DNA of 64,000 nucleotides from JADHLJ01 sp038146985 (GTDB lineage: Bacteria > Pseudomonadota > Alphaproteobacteria > Thalassobaculales > Thalassobaculaceae). Within the stretch, counting starts at the first letter, position 1. Every line of letters begins with the position of its first letter. This document shows, piece by piece, positions 43,205 through 51,950 of the stretch. The position numbers and the translations under genes are program-made. The notes below the pieces were generated by a model. That model did no database searches. It saw only the letters and a list, made by a program, of their open reading frames with translations, and had not been told where the DNA came from. The stretch covers positions 1-64,000 of the forward strand of contig JAYQSQ010000012.1 in assembly GCA_038146985.1 (NCBI GenBank), given 5' to 3'.

Positions 43205-45548
43205 TTACGCCGCCACCCGGGCGTCCCGAATCGCGCGCCAGACCCGTTCAGGAGTCGCCGGCATGTCGATATGGGCGATCCCGAGCTCCGAAAGTGCGTC
43301 GGCGATGGCGTTCATCACCGCCGGGAGCGCACCGGCGCAGCCCGCCTCGCCGCAGCCCTTGGCGCCGAGCGCGTTCGTGGTCGCCGGCACCGGGTGACTG
43401 TCGAAGTCGAAGCTCGGCACATCGGCGGCGCGGGGCATGGCGTAGTCCATGAACGAGCCGGAGAACCTGGCCGTCCTCGTCATAGGCGACCTGCTCCATC
43501 AGCGCCTGACCCAGCCCCTGCACCACGCCGCCATGGCTCTGGCCCTGGACCATCAGGGGGTTCACCAGCACGCCGAAATCATTAACCATGGCATAGCGAT
43601 CAACCCCCTGATGGTGCCGGTGTCGGGATCGATCCCGACCTCGCAGACGGGCAGCCATTGGGAAGGCCGACGGCACCCCGCCATGCTTGAGGCGCACATC
43701 GAGACTGTCCGGCATCCCGTCCGGAAGCTCCATTCCCTCGCGCATCTTGGCCGCCAGATCCAGCACACTGATCCGCCGGTCGGTGCCGGCCACTACCAGG
43801 TCTCCCCACTCGAACTCGATATCTTCGACCGCCGCTTCCAGCACATGGGCGGCGACCTGCCGGGCCTTCCGGATCACCTCGCCGCTGGCTTCCACGATGG
43901 CACCGCCGGAGGCCATGATCGACTTGGAGCCTCCCGTCCCGCCGCCTGCAATCAGTTCGTCGCTGTCGCCCTGCAATAGCCGAATCCGCTCGAACGGAAT
44001 ACCGAGATGGCTGACCAGAACCTGAGCGAAGGGCGCCGCATGGCCCTGGCCGTAATCCAAAGTGCCGGTGATGATCGTCACCTCGCCGTCATCATCGAAA
44101 CGGATGCCGCCCATCTCGGTTTCAACCGGGGCGGTAACCTCGAGATAGGTGCTGATCCCGATCCCGCGCAGCAGGCCCTTGGCCTTGCTCGCCGCACGGC
44201 GCGCATGAAAACCGTCCCAGTCCGAGAACGCCAAACCATGGCTCATGACCGCCGGAAAATCGCCGCTGTCGTATGTCTGCCCCGACGGCGCCTTGTAGGG
44301 GATCTGGCTAGGCTGAATATGGTTGCGCCGGCGCAGCTCGACGCGGTCGATTCCCATTTCGCGGGCGGCGGTATCAATCAGCCGCTCCATGTAATAATTG
44401 GCTTCCGGGCGCCCGGCGCCGCGATAGGCGCCGACCACGGTGGTGTTGGTGAAGACGCATTTGGTGTTGATCTCGATCAGGGGCGTCGCATAGACGCTGG
44501 TGATGTTCTTGACCGCGTTGTTGGTCGACATGTTCGGCCCGACCCCGGCGAGATAGCCGCCGAGATTGGCATGGATGTTGAGCCGCACCGCCAGGAACTT
44601 ACCCTCGGCATCAAGCGCCAGCTCGCCCAGCACCTCGTGGTCCCGGCCCTGCTGGTCGGAGAGGAAACTGCTGGACCGTTCATCCGTCCATTTCACCGGC
44701 CGGCCCAGCGCTCGGGCGGCATGCAGCAGGCAGATATACTCGGGATAGACGAAGCTCTTCATCCCAAAGGAGCCGCCGACATTGCCGGTCAGCACCCGTA
44801 CCTTCTCCGGCTCGACCTTGAGCAGGCCGGCCAGCAGGCGGCGCATCGGAAAGGCCCCCTGACAGCCGATCCGCATGGTGAACCGGCCATCCTCGGGATC
44901 ATAGGTGGCCAGCGCCGAGCGTGGCTCCATGGTGTTGATGACGATCCGGTTGTTGCGGATATCCAGGCGCGTGACATGCGCCGCCTTCTCGAACGCCGCC
45001 CTGGTCGCCGCCTGGTCGCCGTAGTGAAAGTCCAGCGCCACGTTGCCGGGCACGTCGTCATACAGCACCGGCGCACCGGCCAGCGCCGCCTCGCGCGCGG
45101 TCGTAACGGCGGGCAACGGGTCGATATCGACCAGCACCGCCTCGGCGGCGTCTTTCGCCTGGGCCGCCGTCTCAGCGATCACGCAGGCGACCGGGTCGCC
45201 GACGAACCGCACCTTGTCCAGCACCAGGGACGGACGGGCCGGCTTCAGGAGCGGCGTGCCGTCGCGGCTCTTCATCTGCATGCCGCAGACGAGGCCGTTA
45301 TAGTCCGTCAGATCCGCGCCGGTCAGCACCATCAGGACGCCAGGCATGTCCAGCGCCTCCGACGTGTCGATCCCGTTGATCACCCCATGCGCGTGCACGC
45401 TGCGCACGATCACCGCGTGGACCTCGCCCGGCAGGCTGAGATCGTCGCTGAACCGCCCTTCCCCGCGCAGCAGCGTCGGGTCCTCGGTGCGCGGAACCGA
45501 TTGGCCAATGGCGTATTTCATATCGGCGAGATCGCTCTCGGCATTCAT
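43205..45548 (-). pseudogene. Xanthine dehydrogenase-family molybdopterin subunit (CoxL/aldehyde oxidase type), frameshifted near C-terminus
   Basis: Most of the gene (45548 to about 43660) is open and encodes the Mo-cofactor subunit: RTEDPTLLRGEGRFSDDL at the N-terminus, GNVGGSFGMKSFVYPEY, VGAYRGAGRPEANYYMERLID, GTLDYGQGHAAPFAQVL. The frame then changes at four points. FPNGC (about 43655) and CEVGIDPDTGTIR (about 43645) are followed by DRYAMVNDFGVLVNPLMVQGQ (about 43600) and, after GQVL, SGSFMDYAMPRA (about 43470) to the stop at 43205. Each is healed by one added base, or two at 43470, mostly in C or G runs. It would oxidise an aldehyde, purine or CO-like substrate. No CoxM or CoxS partner is adjacent. 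Confidence 0.85.
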
Positions 45549-45718
45549 GTCGAACTCCTGGGAAGCAACGGGAGGGACCGTCAGTCTAACGCGCTCTGCC
45601 CGATCGGCGCACTCGCTTTTGGCCCCGGAACGATGTCAGCCGGACTTCCGGCCTTCCGCCCCTTGCCGAAACTCCGCCGTCCGGCCGATGATCGGCGAAG
45701 CTTTCGAAGGAGCAAGCC

Positions 45719-46570
45719 ATGGCGACCGAAACCTTTCGCGACCACACGATGCCCTTCCTCGCCTCCAGTGGCTGGCACAAGCTCTCCTACCGGGAATGGG
45801 GAAACGCGCGGAACCGGAAGGTCCTCATCTGCGTGCACGGCCTGTCGCGCAACCGGCTCGATTTCGACACCATCGCCAAGGCGCTATGCGACCACTACCG
45901 GGTGATTTCCGTCGACATGCCCGGCCGCGGGCTCAGCGACTGGATGCCCAATGCCGAAGATTACAACTACCCGTTCTTCCAGAGCCTTCTGGTCTCACTG
46001 ATTGCGGTCACGGGCGCCCATCAGGTCGACTGGATCGGCACGTCGATGGGCGGCATTCTCGGCATGGGGCTGGCCGGCCGGCCCGGTTCGCTGATCCGGC
46101 GCATGGTGATGAACGATATCGGCCCGTTCATCAGCGGCGAAGCGCGCGCCGCCAATGCGGGGCTCGCCGACGCCGCCGTGCCTTTCGAGACCGAACAGGA
46201 CGGCATCGACTTCATCGTCAAGACCCGCTCCGCCTTCGGTCCCTTCACATCCGAAGCGGCGCAAAAGTTCGGCCGCGACAGCCTCGCCCGAAGCGCCGAC
46301 GGCAGATGGCGGGTGCACTATGACCCCCGGATCACCGGCGATCGCGGCGGCGCGTCCGATGTGGTGATGTGGGACCAGTGGAACCGGATCTCGATCCCGG
46401 TTCTGACCCTGTGGGGAACCGAGTCGAAGATCCTCTCCGCCGACACGGTCGAGCGCATGCGCGCCACGGGGCCACGCGCCCAGGTGTTGCCTGTCAAGGG
46501 TGTCGGCCACTGCCCGGGCCTCACCACCGGAGAGGAGATCGAGGCGATCCGCGCGTTCTTGCTGCGTTAA
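45719..46570 (+). CDS. Alpha/beta hydrolase
   Basis: The 283-residue soluble hydrolase has an oxyanion loop (LICVHGLSRNRLDFDTIA), DMPGRGLSDW, the nucleophile elbow IGTSMGGILGMGLAGRPG with Ser as nucleophile, the acid region TLWGTESKILS, and the catalytic His in VKGVGHCPGL. AAGGAGC precedes the ATG. It is divergent from the molybdopterin enzyme. The 170-bp gap between them holds the promoters but no recognised motif. Esterase or C-C hydrolase activity is possible. The substrate is unknown. Confidence 0.82.
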   Translation: MATETFRDHTMPFLASSGWHKLSYREWGNARNRKVLICVHGLSRNRLDFDTIAKALCDHYRVISVDMPGRGLSDWMPNAEDYNYPFFQSLLVSLIAVTGAHQVDWIGTSMGGILGMGLAGRPGSLIRRMVMNDIGPFISGEARAANAGLADAAVPFETEQDGIDFIVKTRSAFGPFTSEAAQKFGRDSLARSADGRWRVHYDPRITGDRGGASDVVMWDQWNRISIPVLTLWGTESKILSADTVERMRATGPRAQVLPVKGVGHCPGLTTGEEIEAIRAFLLR

Positions 46571-46606
46571 TGGCTGGAGTATATGGCCGGCAAGACCCAA
46601 CTCTCG

Positions 46607-46752
46607 CGTATCCCCGACGAAGGTCGGGGCCGACGCCTGTGGATGATACGCGCGACGGGTAGCGGAGCACTATCTACGGGTTCTGACAATGCTCCGCTAA
46701 CCGTCACTTTCTGTGGCTTCAGGCGTCGGCCCCGGCCTTCGCCGGGGATACG
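46607..46752. repeat. 146-bp palindromic element, copy A
   Basis: The 33-bp ends (46607-46639 and 46720-46752) are inverted repeats with two mismatches, starting CGTATCCCC. Nested inside, GACGGGTAGCGGAGCA (46654-46669) pairs with TGCTCCGCTAACCGTC (46690-46705). The whole unit could fold into one long hairpin. A second element of exactly the same length and design is at 57826-57971. It lies in the 384-bp gap before the gamma-glutamyltransferase gene. No ORF is credible here. Confidence 0.88.
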
Positions 46753-46798
46753 TTTTGTGGGTGCTTTATCGACTTCTCCACCCCCTTTCACCCGTCGC

Positions 46799-46863
46799 CC
46801 CTGTGGAAACAGGGGCTTAAAGACCGTTCCCTGGAGCCCCAGCGTTCACCGAGACGACGGGGA
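46799..46863. repeat. Possible third copy of the CTGCGAAAGCAGG-type repeat
   Basis: CCCCTGTGGAAACAGGGG forms a hairpin like that of the 43-kb repeats. The segment ends in a GAGACGACGGGGA block resembling their 3' end. The middle has diverged, so membership is tentative. It shares the 46571-46954 gap with palindromic element A. Confidence 0.4.
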
Positions 46864-46954
46864 TACGCGCTATGGGGGAACGGACATCACCCAACCGTCT
46901 GGCCCGCCTGCCGCAAAACGGGCATAAAGCCCCGGATCAGCGAAGGAGCCTCGC

Positions 46955-48568
46955 ATGCCCGACAATGCCATGATCGTCGCCGCCCAGCCGGAAGCCGCCG
47001 AGGCCGGCGCGCGCGTCCTGATGGCCGGCGGCAATGCCGTCGACGCGGCCATGGCCGCCGCTTTGGTGCAGGGCGTGGTCGACCCGCAGATGTGCGGCAT
47101 CGCCGGCTTTGGCAGCTGCCAGATCCATATGCCGTCCAAGGGCGTCCATACCTGCATCGATTTTCACGGCAAGACGCCACTCTCCGCGACGCCGGAGATG
47201 TGGGCGCACCTGGTCGAGGCGGAATCCCGCGACGGCTTCGGCTTCGTCCTGAAAGGCAATGTCAACGATCTCGGCTACGGCTCGATCACCACGCCGGGCA
47301 GCCTCAAGGCCTATGCCGAGGCGATCGAGGCATTCGGCACCTGGGACTGGGCCGACGTGGTGGCGCCGGCGATCGCCCAGGCCGATGACGGCTTCCTGGT
47401 CCGCCCGCATGTTCATTATTGGTGGACCCATGGCGCCGATCATGGCCGGGTCCAGGTGGACGAGCGGTTGCGTTTCTCGAAGACCGGGGCCGAGATCTAT
47501 TTCCGACCCGGCGGCGGCGTGAAAAAGATCGGCGAGCGTGTGCATAACCTCGATCTCGCCACGACCCTGCGCCGGATCGCCAAGAGCGGCCCGGATATCT
47601 TCTACAAGGGTGAGATCGCCGAGCGGATCGCCGAGGACATGGAGGCCCATGGCGGCCTGCTCTCCTATGACGACCTCGTCTCCTATCGGACGACCCGGAC
47701 CGAGCCTCTGCGCGGCACCTATCGCGGCCACGATATCGCGACGAATCACCCGCCGGGCGGCGGCGTGATGCTGATCGAGATGCTGAACATTCTGGAGAAT
47801 TTCGATCTAGGCGCGCTCGGCCACAATGCGCCGGAATATATCCGCGTCGTCGCCGAGGCGATGAAGCAGGCGACCATCGACAAGGACACCCATGTCGGCG
47901 ACCCGGCCTTCGTCGACATCCCGATGGAAATGCTGACCTCCAAGGACTACGCCGCCAAGGCTGCCGGCAGGATCAAGGCCGGAGAGAAAGCCCATGTGAC
48001 CCGGCTCGGCCAGGGCGAGCCCAAGGACACCACCCATGTTGCCGTGGTCGACGCAGAGGGCAATTGCGTGACCATGACCCACTCTCTCGGCATGCCGTCC
48101 GGGGTGATCACCGACGGCCTTGGCTTCATGTTTAACGGCTGCATGGCGGTGTTTGACCCGCGGCCGGGCCGGGCCGGCTCGATCGCGCCGGGCAAGAGCC
48201 GGTTCAGCTCGGTGGTGCCGACCATCGTCTCCCGCGATGGAGCCCCACGCATCGTCATCGGAGCCCCCGGCGGCACCCAGATCGTCATGGGCGTGATGCA
48301 GGCCATCCTCAACGTCATTGATCACGACATGACCATGCTGGAAGCGGTCTCGGCGCCCCGGTTCTCGGCGACCAGCAACCTGATCGACGTGATGAACAGG
48401 ATCCCCGGCTATATCGCCAATCACCTTGTCGGCATGGGCTACGAGGTGGCCCGCTCCGCCCTCACGTTCGGGATAGGAGCGGTGCACGGCATCCGGATCA
48501 CCGACGGCGTGATGGACGGAGGCGCCGATCCCGGCCATGACGGCGTCGCGCTCTCCGTTGAGGTCTGA
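46955..48568 (+). CDS. Gamma-glutamyltransferase family protein, cytoplasmic type
   Basis: The 537-residue Ntn-hydrolase proenzyme starts MIVAAQPEAAEAGARVLMAGGNAVDAAMAAALVQGVVDPQ. The autocleavage/nucleophile Thr lies in DTTHVAVVDAEGNCVTMTHSLGMPSG, and the substrate loop is IVIGAPGGTQIVMGV. There is no signal peptide, unlike the second homolog at 49-51 kb. Members include glutathione hydrolases and acylases with other amide substrates. It is followed after 8 nt by a maleate-isomerase-like gene, suggesting a shared catabolic role. Confidence 0.82.
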   Translation: MPDNAMIVAAQPEAAEAGARVLMAGGNAVDAAMAAALVQGVVDPQMCGIAGFGSCQIHMPSKGVHTCIDFHGKTPLSATPEMWAHLVEAESRDGFGFVLKGNVNDLGYGSITTPGSLKAYAEAIEAFGTWDWADVVAPAIAQADDGFLVRPHVHYWWTHGADHGRVQVDERLRFSKTGAEIYFRPGGGVKKIGERVHNLDLATTLRRIAKSGPDIFYKGEIAERIAEDMEAHGGLLSYDDLVSYRTTRTEPLRGTYRGHDIATNHPPGGGVMLIEMLNILENFDLGALGHNAPEYIRVVAEAMKQATIDKDTHVGDPAFVDIPMEMLTSKDYAAKAAGRIKAGEKAHVTRLGQGEPKDTTHVAVVDAEGNCVTMTHSLGMPSGVITDGLGFMFNGCMAVFDPRPGRAGSIAPGKSRFSSVVPTIVSRDGAPRIVIGAPGGTQIVMGVMQAILNVIDHDMTMLEAVSAPRFSATSNLIDVMNRIPGYIANHLVGMGYEVARSALTFGIGAVHGIRITDGVMDGGADPGHDGVALSVEV

Positions 48569-48576
48569 TAAACGCC

Positions 48577-49341
48577 ATGGAGATTGTCGAGAACCTTGCC
48601 CACGAGATCGAGAACATCATCGCGCGCCGTGCCCGCATGGGGCTGATCGCGCTGGCCACCGACCATGTGATCGACAACGAGTTGGCATCGGTGTTTGGCA
48701 CGATCGAGGGCGTGCAACTCTATACCACGCGGGTGCCGATGGACCCGATCGTGTCGCGCGACAGCCTGGCATCGATGGAAGCGCGGCTGGGCGCGGCGGC
48801 GGCGACCCTGCTTCCGGGCGTGCCGATGGATGTGATCGGCTATGGCTGCACCTCGGCCTCGGTGGTGATCGGCGAGGACCGGGTCGCGGCGGCAATCCAT
48901 GGCGCGAAAGCGGATACGCCGGTCACGACGCCGATCACCGCGGGCATCGCGGCGCTAAAAGCTCTTGGCGCCAAACGCATCGGCCTGCTTACGCCCTATG
49001 TGGAGGAGGTGAACGCGCCGCTTCAGGCCCATTTCGAGAAGCATGGGTTTTCGGTTAAGATCGCGGCGAGCTTCTCGGAACCCGACGACAACCGGGCGGG
49101 CATGATCACGCCCGCCTCGATCCGCGACGCCGCGCTGACGCTGTTCGCCGGCAAGGACCTGGATGCGGTCTTCATCTCCTGCACCTCGTTGCGCGCCGTC
49201 AGCGTCATTCCCGAGTTGGAAACCGCGCTCGGCTACCCGGTGACCAGCAGCAACCATGCGCTTGCCTGGCACATGCTGCGGCTGGCCGGCGTCAAGGACA
49301 CCTGCGCCAACAAGGGCCGGCTTTTCACGCACGGCCTCTGA
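48577..49341 (+). CDS. Maleate isomerase/Asp-Glu racemase superfamily protein
   Basis: The 254-residue protein has the two catalytic cysteines of the superfamily, Cys91 in IGYGCTSASVVIG and Cys202 in FISCTSLRAV. The GCTS spacing fits maleate isomerase/arylmalonate decarboxylase relatives better than glutamate racemase. TPITAGIAALKALGAKRIGLLTPYVEEVN is also characteristic. It would isomerise or racemise a small dicarboxylate without cofactor. It is in an operon with the cytoplasmic gamma-glutamyltransferase. Its stop abuts the convergent second transferase gene with no gap. Confidence 0.8.
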   Translation: MEIVENLAHEIENIIARRARMGLIALATDHVIDNELASVFGTIEGVQLYTTRVPMDPIVSRDSLASMEARLGAAAATLLPGVPMDVIGYGCTSASVVIGEDRVAAAIHGAKADTPVTTPITAGIAALKALGAKRIGLLTPYVEEVNAPLQAHFEKHGFSVKIAASFSEPDDNRAGMITPASIRDAALTLFAGKDLDAVFISCTSLRAVSVIPELETALGYPVTSSNHALAWHMLRLAGVKDTCANKGRLFTHGL

Positions 49342-51093
49342 TCACTCGCCCAGAACTACACCCTCGCGGCGAGGATCGGCACCGCCGATCAGCTTGCCGT
49401 CGCGCCGGATCAGGATCGCGTGCAGACCGCTGTTGAGATCCATGATCCTTGTCTCGTGGCCGAGCGCGGTGAGCGCTCCCGCCAGATCCCCAGCCCCTGT
49501 CTCCGCCTCGAGCTCCGTCGCTCCGCCGCGATTGACCACGTGCCCGAGGTTAATGGCGGCCTGCGGGTTCATCCCCCAGTCGAGCACTCCGATCAGGGTC
49601 TGGGCCACATAAGCGATGATCCGCGATCCGCCGGGAGAGCCTACCAGCAGCATCGGCTCGCCATCCTTCAGCACGACGGTCGGCGCCATGGAACTGCGCG
49701 GACGCTTGCCGCCTTCGACCCGGTTGGCGATCGGACGGCCGTCCTTGGACGGCAGAAAAGAGAAGTCCGTAAGTTCATTATTTAGAAGGAAACCGCGTAC
49801 CATGATCCGGCTGCCGAATCCGGTCTCGATGGTCGTGGTCATCGAGACCGCGTTGCCGTCGGCATCGCGGACTGAGAAGTGGCTGGTTCCCGGGCGTTCA
49901 AGTTGCGTGTCGGGCGATCGAAGCGCCGCATCGCGCCAGGGCGGGTTGCCCGGTTCCGCCTTTTCCATGGCTTTGTCGAGACGGATCTGCTGGGCGCGGA
50001 TCGTCAGATATGCCGGGTCCAGCAACCCCTTGGTCGGCATCCGGGTGAAATCGCTGTCGGCCATGTAGAGGCCCCGGTCCGCATAGGCGAGCTTGGAGGC
50101 CTCGGCGAACAGATGCGCCGCCTCCGGTTTCGGCCCAATGCCCGGCAGGTCGAAATGCTCCAGCATGCCGAGGATCTGGCCGACGGTCAGCGCGCCGGAA
50201 CTCGGCGGCCCCATGCCGCAGACTTGATGGCCCCGGTAGTCCTGGCAGACCGGTTCGCGGATCTTCGCCCGATAGGCGGCGAGGTCGGCGAGGGTCATGC
50301 GCCCCGGATTGGACCCGGGGACGCGGGTCGCCGAGACGATGTCCTCGGCAATCGGTCCGGCATAGAACATCGCCGCTCCCCCGGCGGCGATGGTCCGGAA
50401 GGTCTCGGCCAAGGCCGGGTTCGTCAGCACCGTGCCTTCGGCCTTGGGGGATCCGTCCGGGTTGAAGAAATACGCGGCCGATTCCGGAAAATCGCCAAGC
50501 CCCTTGCCGCCGCCCCAGGCGATCGCCGAGGCAAGCCGCGGGGATATCTCGAAACCGTCCTCGGCAAGCGCGATGGCCGGACCGAAAAGCGTTCCCCACG
50601 GCCGGCGCCCCTGCATGCGGTGCGCCAGTTCCAGCATGGCGAGCGTGCCCGGCACGCCCACCGACCCGCCGCCGTTGACCGCCTCCCAGAAAGATCTCGG
50701 CGTGCCGTCCTCCTTGAGGAAATAATCCGGACCCGCCGCCGCCGGCGCCGTCTCGCGGCCATCGAAGGACCGGAGCCGCCGGTCCTTGGCGTCCCAATAG
50801 AGCAAAAAGGCCCCGCCACCGATGCCCGAGGACTGAGGCTCGACGACGTTCAGCACCATCTGCACCGCGACCGCCGCATCCATGGCATTGCCGCCGGCCT
50901 TCAGAACGTCGACGCCGGCCTGGGTCGCCAACGGATGGGCAGCGGCGACCATGATCTTGTCCGCCATCACAGGCGCGCGCTCGACGCGCCCACTCGCTTG
51001 TTCGGGCTGCGGTCTGGCGGTCTGCGCCCCGGCCTCTCCAGCGCATAACAAAAGCGGCAAAAGAGCCGACAGAACCGTCACGATGTTGCGCAT
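49342..51093 (-). CDS. ggt: Gamma-glutamyltransferase (glutathione hydrolase), periplasmic
   Basis: The 583-residue proenzyme has a signal peptide (VLSALLPLLLCAGEAGAQ-TA). AAAHPLATQAGVDVLKAGGNAMDAAVAVQMVLNVVEPQSSGIGGGAFLLYWD belongs to the large subunit. The autocleavage Thr is in RPGTSHFSVRDADGNAVSMTTTIETGFGS, and the small-subunit loops are SSMAPTVV and LVGSPGGSRIIAYV. It should hydrolyse glutathione and gamma-glutamyl compounds in the periplasm, giving glutamate and Cys-Gly. It is a classical GGT in length and motifs. It converges on the maleate-isomerase-like gene. Confidence 0.92.
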   Translation of the reverse strand: MRNIVTVLSALLPLLLCAGEAGAQTARPQPEQASGRVERAPVMADKIMVAAAHPLATQAGVDVLKAGGNAMDAAVAVQMVLNVVEPQSSGIGGGAFLLYWDAKDRRLRSFDGRETAPAAAGPDYFLKEDGTPRSFWEAVNGGGSVGVPGTLAMLELAHRMQGRRPWGTLFGPAIALAEDGFEISPRLASAIAWGGGKGLGDFPESAAYFFNPDGSPKAEGTVLTNPALAETFRTIAAGGAAMFYAGPIAEDIVSATRVPGSNPGRMTLADLAAYRAKIREPVCQDYRGHQVCGMGPPSSGALTVGQILGMLEHFDLPGIGPKPEAAHLFAEASKLAYADRGLYMADSDFTRMPTKGLLDPAYLTIRAQQIRLDKAMEKAEPGNPPWRDAALRSPDTQLERPGTSHFSVRDADGNAVSMTTTIETGFGSRIMVRGFLLNNELTDFSFLPSKDGRPIANRVEGGKRPRSSMAPTVVLKDGEPMLLVGSPGGSRIIAYVAQTLIGVLDWGMNPQAAINLGHVVNRGGATELEAETGAGDLAGALTALGHETRIMDLNSGLHAILIRRDGKLIGGADPRREGVVLGE

Positions 51094-51132
51094 GAGACCT
51101 CCGTAACCGCGGGGCTCGCCGCGTCTTCGCCG

Positions 51133-51504
51133 CTACTCGGTTATCACGATCAGCGGCGTTTCTCCGCCGTCGCACCGATAGCAGCAGCTTTCGCAGGATT
51201 GCGCGCCGTCCTTGCCGACGCCCCAGTACTGAGTTTCATCGCCCCGCACCCAGGCGCCGTAACAGATCCGCTCTCCAAGGTCGCACTGGATCGGAAAGGC
51301 ATGATCCTGCCCGTCATCGAGCACATAAACCTCGCCATCCCCGGGCCAGGACGTTCTGCCGTCGTCGGAATAGAATTCCAGGGAAACGGCGTTCGGATGA
51401 TCGTTCCGCACATTCCAGGTCAGGCTTTCCGCTTGGACGACATCCGCGCCGGCCAAACAGAAAACAAGCAGCAACAATGCCGGCAACCAACCGATCCGCG
51501 ACAT
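51133..51504 (-). CDS. Small secreted Cys-rich protein, unknown
   Basis: The 123-residue product has a clear signal peptide (LPALLLLVFCLAGADVVQA-ES). The mature domain has six cysteines (74, 81, 104, 107, 108, 111), ending CESCCYRC. It contains NDHPNAVSLEFYSDDGRTSWPG and GAWVRGDETQYWGVGKDG, suggesting a beta-rich domain held by disulfides. The frame is open upstream to 51651, but the ATG at 51504 is the only start that yields the signal. It lies just upstream of ggt on the same strand, with a 39-nt gap. I do not recognise the family. Confidence 0.7.
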   Translation of the reverse strand: MSRIGWLPALLLLVFCLAGADVVQAESLTWNVRNDHPNAVSLEFYSDDGRTSWPGDGEVYVLDDGQDHAFPIQCDLGERICYGAWVRGDETQYWGVGKDGAQSCESCCYRCDGGETPLIVITE

Positions 51505-51661
51505 ATTCGGCTCCAATCTGAAATCGGGAAACGGAACGACGACGTCCCAGAAAACGATATCGCATCGCCTCGGGTCACGATACTGGGATTTGCCGTGCAC
51601 GGAAGACGTTCCGCCAGCCGGCGCGAAAGCACCCTCAGGACCAGATTGCATCGGGAAGAAG

Positions 51662-51737
51662 TGGCGACCCCTACGGGATTCAGACCCGTGTTGCCGGCGT
51701 GAAAGGCCAGTGTCCTAGGCCTCTAGACGAAGGGGTC
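51662..51737 (-). tRNA. tRNA-Glu (anticodon TTC)
   Basis: The 76-nt gene reads on the minus strand from 51737 to 51662 with CCA encoded. The acceptor stem GACCCCT/AGGGGTC is perfect. The D-arm GTCTAGAGGCCTAGGAC is that of bacterial tRNA-Glu. The anticodon arm is CTGGC-CTTTCAC-GCCGG, with one U-G pair and anticodon TTC. The T-stem ACGGG/CCCGT is perfect. The T-loop reads TCTGAAT instead of TTCGAAT, so the usual U55 and C56 are swapped. These bases normally pair with G18/G19 of the D-loop. Because all stems pair, I call it a tRNA, with its function uncertain. Confidence 0.85.
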
Positions 51738-51950
51738 GCATGCCTTTGTCGAAGTCAGCGCCTGTTTACTTGACCGTCTTCGGGAAATCAAGGCCGTGAT
51801 TGGATATCACAGGGCCGACTTGCCCCGTCGCGCGCGCTCCAGAATAATGCCCATCTTACACGGGGTTGAAAACGACAGGCCGACCCAATACGACCGCCCC
51901 GGGCGGAACACGTCAAAACACTACCGCTCTGATATCCAAGGGAGAAACTC

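Noticed and set aside
44007..45905. Long plus-strand ORF (632 codons) opposite the molybdopterin subunit gene
   Set aside because: Its translation is low-complexity, rich in Arg, Gly and His, and matches no family. The minus strand encodes a clear xanthine-dehydrogenase-type protein, so this is a high-GC antisense shadow.
46583..46927. 114-codon ORF in the gap before the gamma-glutamyltransferase gene
   Set aside because: It is built from the palindromic element and the adjoining repeat. A similar ORF appears in the second element at 57.8 kb because of the repeat, not because of a gene.
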